The position numbers were made by a program, and so were the translations under genes. From assembly GCA_014529385.2 (NCBI GenBank), contig CM043944.1, positions 65,740,248 to 65,804,247 on the forward strand: a DNA stretch of 64,000 nucleotides. The letters are read 5' to 3'. The notes under the pieces are model-generated. The model was not told the origin of the DNA. It was given only the letters and a program-made list of their open reading frames with translations, and ran no database searches. Positions 1 to 9,788 of this stretch are shown in pieces. The DNA is from Adiantum capillus-veneris (lineage: Eukaryota > Streptophyta > Polypodiopsida > Polypodiales > Pteridaceae). Each line of letters opens with the position of its first letter. The first letter of the stretch is position 1.

Positions 1-834
1 ATCAATGGATCATGCTAGAGATAATATGTTTTAACGGAAATCTGGGCCAGTCAGAAGAAAGGGAGTTGAGGAGTGACGCCTTGCTGATCGTCGCATTCAT
101 GTGTTTGCTGAATCACTTGGGATGATTTAGTAGAACTGAAATGGAGTGGATGTTAAGTGATTAGTGTCACATGTCGCCTGATGGAAGTGTCCAATCTCTC
201 AGATCAAAGCAAGTGACCTTTCATGCCATTATTTGCAACTGAAATGGAGTGGATGTTAAGCGATTAGTGTCACGTGTCGCCTGATGGAAGTGGCCAATCT
301 CTCAGATCAAAGCAAGCGACCTTTCATGCCATTATTTGCAACTGAAGTGGAGTGGATGTTAAGCGATTAGTGTCATGTGTCGCCTGATGGAAGTGCCCAA
401 TCTCTCAGATCAAAGCTAGTGACCTTTCATGCCATTATTTGCCATTGTGAACCGGTCTCATAGAGTGAGCAGTATGTTGATGCTCATTCAGTTCACTATT
501 AATGCTAGCTTGAGCCTCATATCTTATGGCATTTCTTACAGGGCTTGCCTGCAGAAAATCTTACCAATTAAAGGCATGTATTTCATGCACGTGGATTTTA
601 TAATTAGAGAGCTCTTACACTTTCAGGTGCTACTTATACTATGATAGGAACAGACAAACATCTATATAAAAAATGTTACCACTCTGTTGGTTGGCCTGAT
701 AACATTTATTATAGCAGAATAGTTTTTGCAGTGAGAATGCGTTCACAGCTTCGGTGCCTGTATCTTTCTGTTTACTGTTTGTTGTATCATCGAGTAATTT
801 GTACTTGACAGATAAGCTTGGCTACTGGTTTCAG
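1..834 (+). other. Intron of the potassium transporter gene, with tandem repeats
   Basis: This stretch ends in a good splice acceptor (TTTCAG, up to 834) that leads directly into a HAK/KUP exon, so at least its right end is intron of that gene. I searched it for the preceding conserved HAK/KUP exon and did not find it; the upstream exons must lie to the left of the window or be separated by a longer intron. Positions 134-442 hold three copies of a 103-bp tandem repeat. No other gene is visible. Confidence 0.6.
134..442. repeat. 103-bp tandem repeat, three copies
   Basis: Three adjacent copies start at 134, 237 and 340, each 103 bp, beginning AACTGAARTGGAGTGG and ending CCATTATTTGC. They differ by only a few substitutions. 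The array lies in the intron upstream of the HAK/KUP exon. Confidence 0.9.
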
Positions 835-2259
835 GTCCAGTATATTGGCCTGTGTTTGTGGTGGGTACCTTTGCCTCGATTGTTGGAAGCCAAGCAGTGA
901 TCAGTGCTACGTTTTCAATGATCAAACACTGCCAAGCATTGAATTGCTTTCCCAGAGTAAAGATTGTTCACACCTCCAAACAAATCATGGGTCAGATCTA
1001 TATACCGGAGATTAACTGGATTCTTATGGTTCTCTGCCTGACTGTAACTCTTGGATTCCAGGATACAACAGCTATTGGGAATGCATATGGTGAGCCATAT
1101 TTGGTTTTTTTCTGTTCCTTTAAGACATAAGCTTCGCTGTTGGCCTTGATTTTTTTTTTTTTCCCCAGGCTTTGCTGCAATCATTGTCATGTTTGTGACA
1201 ACTTGCCTCATGACCCTTGTCATAGTGATAGTATGGCAGAGGAGCATACTCATTGGAGCTTGCTTTCTTATAGTCTTTGGCGCCATGGAAGGCCTATACT
1301 TTTCTGCCACTATCATGAAAGTGCCAGAGGGAGGATGGGTACCTATAGTACTGGCCATGCTGTTCATGTCGATTATGTATACATGGCATTATGGCACAGC
1401 AAAAAAGTATGAATTTGATTTACAAAACAAAGTCTCCATGAAGTGGATATTGACTCTGGGTCCAAGCCTCGGGATTGTGCGTGTTCCTGGAATTGGGCTG
1501 ATATATACCGAGCTTGTAACTGGTGTACCTGCTATCTTCTCTCATTTTGTGACAAACCTGCCAGCATTTCACCAGATTTTAGTGTTTGTGTGTATCAAGT
1601 CAGTTCACGTGCCCTTTGTTCCAGTGCCAGAGCGTTATTTGGTTGGAAGGGTGGGCCCAAAGGAGTATCGCATGTATAGATGTATTGTGAGGTATGGGTA
1701 CAAGGATATCCATAAGGAAGATGATGACTTTGAAAACAACCTTATAATACGCATTAGTGAGTACATTCAAAGAGAAGCAGAGGAGAATTCGTCACAACCA
1801 AGCTGGGATACTTCATTAGATGGCGGCCAGTTAACTGTCGTAGGTACCCCTGGACATGCAGGCATGCAGCTAGTTCTGCCTACTGATGATGGTGATGTTT
1901 TTCAAGCTGTGAGTCTTTCCAGCAGCAAGTCAGCAACGTTGCAAAGCTTCCAATCTGTATCCGAGCTGGAGTCTCCTCAGCTGAGAAGGAGAAGAGTTCG
2001 ATTTGAGCTGCCAAAGAACCCTAACATTGCTCCTTCTGTGAGGGATGAGATGATAGAACTTATAGAGGCTAAGCAAGCAGGAGTAGCCTATGTTCTTGGG
2101 CACTCGTATGTGAGAGCCAAAAAGACCTCACCTTACTTGAAAAGATTAGCAATTGATGTTGGATACTCATTCCTAAGGAAGAACTGCAGGGGCCCAGCTG
2201 TAGCACTGAATATTCCTCATATATGTCTTATTGAAGTGGGAATGATTTATTATATTTAG
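835..2259 (+). CDS. HAK/KUP: HAK/KUP/KT-type potassium transporter, 3' exons (partial)
   Basis: Plasma-membrane (or tonoplast) K+ uptake permease of the plant HAK/KUP/KT family. Two exons are visible. Exon 835-1089 encodes the stretch with [22 protein letters not shown]-like (here [11 protein letters not shown]) and [10 protein letters not shown], and ends at IGNAY|G. A 79-bp intron follows (donor GTGAGC at 1090, acceptor CCCCAG ending 1168). The last exon, 1169-2259, carries three hydrophobic helices, the PEGGWVP motif, the long cytosolic tail and the family's C-terminal signature ([16 protein letters not shown]) a few residues before the stop at 2257-2259. Both exon boundaries are phase 1, so the reading frame is continuous through the splice. 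No frameshift or stop interrupts it, so the gene looks functional. Upstream exons are outside the window. The family assignment is firm; subgroup and transport affinity cannot be told from this part. Confidence 0.95.
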
Positions 2260-2770
2260 ACTGGATGGATCTGTCAGCCTTCCATATATAGCAAGGCTTT
2301 TCCTTTGCTTTTGTATTTATCTCTTTTCCCCCGAAAGCTTCAGTTTATAAAGCTTGGGGGCTCACAGGGCTTGAATCAAAGAGAAAAAAGCGCAATTGGC
2401 TTCATGGCTTATCATAGCTCTATCATACATGCGTAAGCTGGATTGTGTTTTTGCAGATAAGCTGGAATGTCTTATCATGTGCCCATCGAACTGACATTGG
2501 AGTCACCTTCGGAATTGATGGCAAGGATGAGTGATATCGCGCCTTCGTGATTCAAAGTAATGGTGTCTAGGAGATTGAAGATTCAGTCTTGTAGAGATGA
2601 TTGATGGAATCGTCTTTGTGCATTAAAGTTTTATTCTATGTTTTTCTTTGTATTGAAGAGGCTGATGTTGTGAATAAGCGCTTAACGATGGGGTTTGTTT
2701 TTTATGGTTTCATGTTTGCATGATTTAAATATTTAGAGGTGATTCCTTGTGAGATGGGCTTCTCTAGGCA
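2260..2770 (+). other. 3' UTR and downstream flank of the transporter gene
   Basis: No coding signal follows the transporter stop codon. AT-rich sequence around 2620-2660 (ATTAAAGTTTTATTC, then T-rich DNA) could contain the polyadenylation region, but no exact end can be set. The stretch ends at the first TC microsatellite. Confidence 0.5.
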
Positions 2771-2801
2771 TCTCTCTCTCTCTCTCTCTCTGCCCCCTCC
2801 C

Positions 2802-2840
<39 letters not shown>
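2771..2840. repeat. (TC)n tract followed by a 38-bp poly-C run
   Basis: (TC)n at about 2771-2791, a short C/T mix, then an uninterrupted run of C from 2803 to 2840. This forms the upstream border of the first LINE 3' fragment. Confidence 0.95.
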
Positions 2841-2987
2841 ACCAGCTTTATTACCTTTCCTATTGGGATTGTTGTAGGATCTAGGATGTTTCCTTTTATG
2901 CTGGATCTCAGATCATTGTATCAAATCTGATTTGATTGTAACTTCTGGTCTCATTGGTCATTTTGGCCTTTCGAAGAGGTTAACATA

Positions 2988-2990
<3 letters not shown>
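2841..2990 (+). mobile_element. LINE 3'-end fragment A
   Basis: The last about 100 bp match the 3' tails of the two following LINE copies: a TTGTATCA-like block, then GGTCTCATTGGTCATTTTGG, CCTTTCGAAGAGGTTAA, and then (CT)n. The tail is homologous to 3385-3477 and 8530-8600. It is a heavily 5'-truncated copy, flanked by (TC)n on both sides. The left limit is approximate. Confidence 0.65.
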
Positions 2991-3020
<30 letters not shown>

Positions 3021-3062
3021 TGGTTCACGATGGTCATGGAGGGCTGATTATCCCCCATTCTC

Positions 3063-3131
<69 letters not shown>
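2990..3131. repeat. Two (CT)n tracts bracketing a 45-bp spacer
   Basis: (CT)n at 2990-3019, a non-repetitive spacer of about 45 bp, then a 68-bp (TC)n tract at 3064-3131 that ends in TCAG where LINE fragment B begins. Long LSLSLS/RERERE reading frames here are microsatellite artefacts. Confidence 0.95.
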
Positions 3132-3136
<5 letters not shown>

Positions 3137-3477
3137 CGACGGGTTCTACGACAGAAAATCCGGAGCACGTTGGCCAGGCATGCACGACGCCCGGTCAGAC
3201 TACTAACCATGGAGGAAATTGATGAGATTCGCCAAGGACCGATGCTAGATCTCTTGTGATTCAACCATCCCAACAAGCCACCCAAATTTTCCCGCTTAGT
3301 TTTATGCTTGGCTCACATCGACCAGCTTAGGCCCCCATAGTAGATATCTTTGTTTTGTACTGTTGTTAGGTTATTTTGTTACTCTGACTTTGTATCAAAT
3401 CCACCACTTTGTAACTTTCGGGTCTCATAGGTCATTATGGCCTTTTGAAGACGTTAATATAACATTTCATTTCATTT
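3132..3477 (+). mobile_element. LINE 3'-end fragment B
   Basis: Begins directly after (TC)nAG. It has a short open frame ending at 3259 that corresponds in position to the end of ORF2, an untranslated stretch, and the same 3' tail as the full copy: TTTGTA...CCACTTTGTA, GGTCTCATAGGTCATTATGG, CCTTTTGAAGACGTTAATAT, then CATTT repeats. Short CT repeats and TCAG (to 3488) follow. It is a 5'-truncated member of the same LINE family. Confidence 0.75.
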
Positions 3478-3670
3478 CTCTCTCTCAGGTCGCGTGCAAA
3501 CAGTCTATTGCAGGCAAAGCGTGTGCAAGCTTTGAGGTTCAGCAGGCCGCATGCTGGATTGAGCAGTGTCGACTGTGTGTTGGCCTGAATAACACACACA
3601 AGGAGCAGAGAGCAAGTGACGACCACGTGCTGAGCAGCAGATACGCAGCAAGGGAGTTTTCTCTCTGAGG

Positions 3671-4825
3671 ATGGACCACCCAGATGAGTTGGATGATACA
3701 AGTAGCTTCGTCACCCCACAAAAAATGCAAGCGACTTTCAAGCGGAGGAATAGAGAAAGTATACTCTCGCCAGGTTCTTTACGGGCAGGGAAAACCATCA
3801 GAGTCAAGGATGATGTATTAATGGAAAGAATTCAAGTAATGATTAAATCAGAGCTCAGCTTTATGAGAGATGATATTAGGAAAGAGATGTATGCAAATGT
3901 GGATAACTATAAGAATTCTATGTTTGCAGATATGAGGAAAGAATTGGATGAAGCGATGCTTGGTAAACATGATGAGATGTACGCATCCTTGAAAGGGGAG
4001 ATGCAGAATTTAGTGCGGGCAGAAGTGAATGTTATGGAATGTATTATGCAGAAAAAATTAGATGAGGCAATTGCAAGCTTTGATGCCTGGAAAACAAATG
4101 TGGAAAAGTGCGTAAAGGAAAAGGATGCAATGATTGAAGAGCTTAAAGGGGAGCTTGTAGCTTGCAAGATTATGCCCAAAATGGAGAGGGAAAATCAGCC
4201 TTCGATGTTGAAGGAGCTTGAGGAAATTAAGGAGCAAGTGAAAACTTTGCGCAAAGGGGAAGAGCAAAATTCGAAAGCGGCCTCTTCATGGGCGGAGCGC
4301 CTTTTTAAAACACAAGAGAAGGTTGACGAAGCAGAAAAATGGATTGCGGGTGCAAAGAAAGGGAAGGCCTAGATGCTAGTAGCCGTACAGACTTCTACCA
4401 TCATCAATATGACCATTGAAGAGGAACAGAAGAGGAAGAAGAGAGCCCTGCATGTGCGTATTACAGGTATCAACGACACTAGAAATGTAGAGGATGAAGT
4501 GAAGGAACTCTTGCAACGCATGGGCATCCCGGAACCTAGGCATACATGTGCTTGGAGAGTAGGAAAGAAGGGAATTGATGGAAAGGGAAATGTCAAAGAG
4601 AAAGCACTTATTTTGCGATTCCCAACTATGGAATCAAGGAAGGAATTCCTAAAGAAGAGACCAGCACTTAAGAACACAGGGATATTTATGGGGGATGACC
4701 AAACTTTGGCGCAAATAACACATATGCAAGATTTGATGCCAGAGATTAAGGCAGCAAGGGAGAAAGGAAAAATTGCATTTTATAGAGGAGGGAAAGTAGT
4801 GGTTTTGGGAAAGCGCACAGCATGA
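3671..4825 (+). pseudogene. LINE ORF1 (coiled coil plus RNA-binding-like domain), one in-frame TAG
   Basis: RNA-binding chaperone-type first ORF of the LINE. Residues 1-233 are charged and rich in heptad-like K/E/M/L patterns, consistent with a coiled coil. After an in-frame TAG (4370-4372) the same frame continues at once with ATG (4373) for 150 codons. This second part begins with RALHVRITGI and contains WRVGKK and a segment ALILRFPTMESRKEFL, an arrangement like the RRM and C-terminal domains of L1-type ORF1 proteins. The stop codon TGA (4823-4825) overlaps an ATG. Since frame is preserved across the TAG, I read it as one ORF1 with a nonsense mutation; two abutting ORFs (TAG|ATG) are the alternative. 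The family role is known; domain calls here are by eye. Confidence 0.7.
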
Positions 4826-4855
4826 CGGTGCGAGACCTATGGGACCACACTCCGG

Positions 4856-7800
4856 ATGGCGGCATGGAATTGTAATGGATCTTATAGGTTGGATGTGAGT
4901 GCTTTTGAGGATAGCTTCAGAGATGGAGACATTGTTTTTTACTCAGAAACGCATTGATGTGTGGACAGTTGATGCCACGTGTGATTGGTTATTTATGGGA
5001 AACAGCTTGTAGACCAGATGCTAGATCCCAGCACGGGAGCCGGGGTTCAGGAGGTGTAGCTGTCTTATTCAAGGAGGAATTGCAGCCGCTATTACAGATA
5101 GTTCGGAGAGATGACCAGGCGAGATACATGTGGGTGAGACTAAGAGTTGAGACGGGCAGATTCTTATATATTGCTATATGTTACTTTCCCCCTAGTACTT
5201 CAGTCTATGCCTCACCCAGAGGACAATCTCCTTTCTCTATACTTGATGATGACATATGGGAGTTTTCTAGAGATGGAGATATCATTCTCCTGGGAGACTT
5301 TAATGTCAGGACGGCCAACTCCCAAATGGTATTCTATGATACCTCAGAGGAAATACTCAGAGAAGTGGATATTTCGGAGATGGGGCTTGACAGACACTCA
5401 ACAGATAGGGAGCATATAGAGTATGGGAGATATCTCATGGAGATGACGGCTATGCATGGTTTGGCCATACTTAATGGAATAGAGATTTTTTCTTCTTCTG
5501 GGGGATTTACATGCTTTCCGCACAGACATGGGGCTAGTACAGTGGATTATGTCATGACTTCACCGAGCTTCATTTCTAGTATTCAGGATCTTAGTGTGGG
5601 ATCTAGACATGTTGGAATAGCAGTGGACCATACTCTTTTGACTTTTTCAGTCTCCTTCCAGTACAGTGCTTCTCTGACACCACAAAGGATTGCACACACA
5701 TGATATGCTTTTACACTAGAGACCGACTCGGTGTATGTAGAGGAGATTTACAGACGGATGTGGGCAGCCGAGCCAGTTTATACTGTGGAGGAGATTACTA
5801 CTCTATTGAGTGAGATCTTGCATGGGGCAGCAACAGAGGCATACCCACATACTCGACCAGATCAGAGAAGACGTTCTGGGAGCATACCTCAAAATAGTTG
5901 GTATGATGATGAGTGCAGAGAGATGAGAGCTCAGATTCAGCGCGAGCTGGTACTTGGGGTGATCACATATAAACAGTCTTGTCGGATTGCTCTTCGACGT
6001 CTAGTACGACGGAAGAAGCGGGCCTTTTTAGCCTAGTTGGAACGTGATTTGTATTAGCTCTTTTTGAGTCGAGATTCAGGGGAGGCCTGGCGTTTCTTCC
6101 ATGAGCACTCCCCCCCTCGAGTGATTACTTCTCCTGAAATTTGGGGTCAGTATGCAGCATCATTATATACAATACCGGGGCAACCGCCTCTACCAGACCA
6201 CCCAGAGCCATGCCCAGACACCAGTACCTTCTTTACCACTGAGATGGTGAAGAAGGCCATTGACAGGATGAAGACTAGGAGAGCATATGATCATGATGGT
6301 TTGGTGGCAGAGCACTTGATACATGCTAGAGATTTATTGTCAGAGGTTCTTGGGCGGTTGTTTAACCGGGGCATGTGTGAGGGACTGCCCAGGTCTTGGA
6401 GTTTATCTACTATTGTACCTCTGTTTAAAGCAGGGGATCCCAAGGTGCCAGGGAATTACCGTACTATTATGGTAGGGCACACATTAGCACGGTTGTATGC
6501 GTCCATCCTGGAGAAAATGAGGGCATACGAGCAGCAGGACAGGCTGGATTCAGGAGGGGTTTCTCCACCTTGGACCATATTCTTACACTCAGAGCCATTA
6601 TTGAGGAGGGTAGGGCACATGGGAGACGGATGTATTGTTGCTTTGTGGATTTCTGCAAAGCATTCGACACAGTACCGAGAGCCAGATTGATGCGCAGGTT
6701 ACAGGAGTTGAGAGTGCCCACAAAGATCATTTGGGGGATCATGGCTTTATACGGCTCAGTGATTGGCCACGTACGCACTCTTGAGGGGATTTCTGACATT
6801 GTGCATTCCACTATTGGTGTGAAGCAGGGGTGTCCTCTGTCCCCTACACTATTTGGTATGTATGTAGATGAGGTTTCTGACTACATTGACAGAGAAGGCT
6901 ACAGAGGTGCTCAGCTAGCAGGGACATGGATCCCTTTGTTACTATATGCTGATGATATTGTGTTGATATCAGAGTCACCAGAGGGCATTCAGAGACAGTT
7001 GGATGCATTACACAGCTTTGCGGGGATAGTAGATTGTCTGTGAACCTTGGTAAAACCAAGGTTATGGTGTTTAACACTACTCCGCAGTGGGTCAGGAGAT
7101 CGGCACCTACACTCGTATATGGTCAGGACACTGTGGAATACACAGATGCATATACATATCTTGGGGTGGTATTCTCGGGACCGAGGTTTGCTCTGAGGAG
7201 AGCAGCAGAGACTAGACTGTCTAGAGCATATGCAGCACTGGGAGGGCTAGAGAGGATGTGTTCGCAGGTTCAGTTTCAGGAACCACGAACAAAGCTATGG
7301 CTTTTTGATACTTTGGTTACTTCAGCGCTTTATGGGGTACAGGTGTGGGGACCATCTGTGGATCATGACAAGTGGAGGAACATGGAGAGGCCCTTAGTAT
7401 CTATGATCTCTCGGATGATTAGAGCCAAGTCCTCCGTACCACATGCGATTATTCGAGCGGAGCTACCAGCCCCTCCTATAGAGATTGAGGCTATTACCAG
7501 ATCAGTGTCCTTTTTGCACAGCCTATGGGATACACGTGGAGGCAGATACGCTAGATTGGCTCTAGAGTCTTCTAGACAATTAGCGACGCAAGGAGACACA
7601 TCATGTTGGTATGCGCAGATGACCTCTTGGTTTCAGAGGCATGGTTTCAGCCTAGATAGACTGCCTCCTTTTCAGTATTCCCTGGATGCACCTTCACTAC
7701 CAGTCACACGGATGGAGATCACTAGACTTATTCGTCAGGATCTTATACAGTTGGACACCAGGAGGACATGGGTAGAGCCAGTGCAGGAGTTGGGCACGAA

Positions 7801-8335
7801 GATGGATTTCTACAAGGAGCATCTTCTCCAACTCTCGGGAGATGGGTTTGTGATTCGTCCGAGCTACATGGACACTCATCTGTCTCATAGTTTGCGATGC
7901 ACTATAGGTCAGATCCGCACATCCTCGCACCATTTGGAGATTGAGACGTGCAGATTCAGAGGGATACCACCGGAGAGCAGGATATGTAAATTATGCGGTA
8001 CAGAGCCAGAGACAGAGTTACATTACATATGCCACTGCACTGTGTATTATGAGATACGAGGGCGCTTCCATTGCTTATTCAGGGAGGGCTTTGGACCCCT
8101 AGATAGAGTCATGAAGTATGAGGATCAGAGATGCCTTGGCTTATATCTACTTGAGCTATAGCGGCATAGGGATAGTCTGTTGAGGAAACATGGGACACGA
8201 CAGTCACAGAGACCGATCACAGATTTCTTTGGATCGGGAAAGCCAGGAGAGCAGCCACCAGCGCAGAGTTGTGCCCTCGTGCATACCAGAGGCACCCTCA
8301 TTGACAGGGCGATTGAGCTTGGGAGATCGAGGTGA
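4856..8335 (+). pseudogene. LINE ORF2: APE-type endonuclease and reverse transcriptase, decayed
   Basis: The endonuclease starts near 4856 (MAAWNCNG, then SETH). It shifts frame at about 4950 and continues with RGSGGVAVLF, LLGDFN (about 5290), STVDYV and VDHTLL (about 5630), the hallmarks of the exonuclease/endonuclease/phosphatase fold. A linker with in-frame stops near 5701, 6034 and 6055 leads to the RT. RT motifs include LFKAGDP...NYR, a frameshift near 6560, FVDFCKAFDTV, KQGCPLSP and the catalytic YADD at 6945-6956, then a further frameshift near 7030. The C-terminal part (7034-8161) has a CKLCG...HYICHC zinc motif near 7987. One more stop (8159-8161) precedes the final open stretch to 8335. 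At least three frameshifts and several stops make it non-functional. The clade was not determined. Confidence 0.85.
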
Positions 8336-8594
8336 CCACGACCGAGACACAAGAGCACACTCCATCGACGGAGACTTCAACAGAGGATCATGGACATCCT
8401 AGCTCGACATCCGGAGTGTCATTGAGAACTTACTCTACACTTCATTTTCACTGTCACTACTCACTTCTCATTTTTATTTTTTGCATTCAGTACCTTTGTA
8501 CTTTTGTATTCAGACATTGTACTAGTTTCACCACTTTGTATCAGCTGGTCTCATAGGTCATTTTGGCCTTTTGAAGACGTTAATATATCATATC

Positions 8595-8600
<6 letters not shown>

Positions 8601-8644
<44 letters not shown>
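8601..8644. repeat. (TC)n at the LINE 3' end
   Basis: About 44 bp of TC repeat directly after the ATATC repeats of the LINE tail, ending TCAG. It is either the LINE tail or the microsatellite target (see findings). Confidence 0.95.
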
Positions 8645-8647
<3 letters not shown>

Positions 8648-9770
8648 GAGCTTCTTTGTGCATTCAAAGATAGACAGGCTGGGGAACTGGTAGGCTCTTC
8701 AGCAATCTATGAGTAACTTGCCAGTCGCCAGATGATAGGTTTGGAGGGTGGGGACTAGGGATGTTGAAATATAGGCAGGTGGGGTGGGTTGCTCTTTGTC
8801 TAGATGGCTTTATGCTGATTCCTAACCTTCCCTTGTAGGCTCAAAGAGTCGTATGCACTCGTTTACATGGGCATGAAGAAGGCTGCAGAGTCTGTTGATG
8901 ATAAACCTGCAACCTCACCTCATCTGATGATCTCAAGCATTCTGGTTCCACTCAAATGGCCAAGGACTCATGAGACAAAGGGGTCTCATACATCGTTGTC
9001 TTGGTGCCGACTTTGTGTATATCAAACTTAGGTTAGTATGAAAATTTGTTATTACAAGTTCCACTTTTGCATTGGAGATTAGAGATGTATAAATTCATTG
9101 CTGACAAAGGGGTCTCATACATCGTTGTCTTGGTGCCGACTTTGTGTATATCAAACTTAGGTATAGTATGAAAATTTGTTATTACACGTTTCACTTTTGC
9201 ATGGGAGATTAGAGATGTATAAATTCACTTAAGGTATGAGTACTTCAGAGTTTGGTCAAAATAATACAAAGGACCTTTCACAGATCTGCCAAGTACAAAT
9301 CGTCACATGGTCAAGGAACACAAATAGAGAGCATAAACTCATTCCCATCTCACTATCAGATTCATTAAGTATTTGGTAATCGTTTTTAAGAAACTACAGA
9401 AATGGTAACCATACATTGCAATCCGGAGGATTGTCTTGTGTCATCAGAAATAAATTCACAAAAATGGAGAAATCAAACTCATTCCCATTTCACAAACAAC
9501 TTTCAATGAGTAAACCAATTGGTAGAGTTACTCTTTCTTTATAGTACTGGCTAATTTTGCATAGGCTTTGTATAATGTGCAACAAATTTGTATTTCAGGT
9601 GGTAAGTATCTTCTATGGAAATCAGAATTTCTGTAGCAGTGAACATCCCACTTAGAACTTGGGAAAGTATGAACAAATTTGCCCTCCAAGTCATACAATT
9701 TAATAAGCTTGTAGAATGAAGTTTGTCCCTCATAAAAACAGGGTGAAACAAGGGAAGCCAGTGTGGGTTT
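8645..9770. other. Unassigned sequence between two LINEs
   Basis: I see no recognisable gene. A stretch at about 8839-8976 follows a plausible splice acceptor (CCTTGTAG) and stays open for about 60 codons (LKESYALVYMGMKKAAE...), but it matches no family I know and is not reported as a gene. Positions 8974-9229 are a two-copy tandem repeat. A (GT)n tract at about 9771-9788 ends the interval. Confidence 0.5.
8974..9229. repeat. 129-bp tandem duplication
   Basis: GACAAAGGGGTCTCATACAT starts at 8974 and again at 9103. The two copies match almost base for base to TGTATAAATTCA, with small differences such as AGGTTAGT versus AGGTATAGT. Confidence 0.9.
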
Positions 9771-9788
9771 GTGTGTGTGTGTGTGTGT

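Larger units (their letters stand above)
3488..8600 (+). mobile_element. Near full-length LINE (non-LTR retrotransposon) bounded by TC repeats
   Basis: Contains, in order, a 5' leader, ORF1 (3671-4825) and ORF2 (4856-8335; endonuclease, reverse transcriptase with YADD, C-terminal CCHC-like motif), then the family 3' tail (8530-8600) ending in ATATC repeats. The left side is the TC tail of LINE fragment B and the right side is a 44-bp (TC)n. No poly(A) is present. Both ORFs are broken by stops and frameshifts, so this copy cannot move by itself. The 5' limit is inferred from the end of fragment B; no non-microsatellite target-site duplication can be recognised. Confidence 0.85.

Noticed and set aside
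134-442. CRISPR-like repeat array
   Set aside because: The repeats are directly adjacent without spacers and 103 bp long in a plant nuclear gene.
429-644. 71-codon open frame as an upstream exon of the transporter
   Set aside because: It has no similarity to any HAK/KUP segment and part of it is the 103-bp repeat.
915-1367. 150-codon minus-strand open frame
   Set aside because: It lies antisense to the HAK/KUP exons and their intron; the plus-strand frame has clear family motifs and splice sites, so this is a shadow.
2739-3259. Open frames rich in Ser-Leu, Pro or Arg-Glu (also at 16120-16507, 20317-20689, 36113-36383, 52196-52717)
   Set aside because: They are translations of TC/GA/CA/poly-C microsatellites, open in several frames at once, with no domain outside the repeat.
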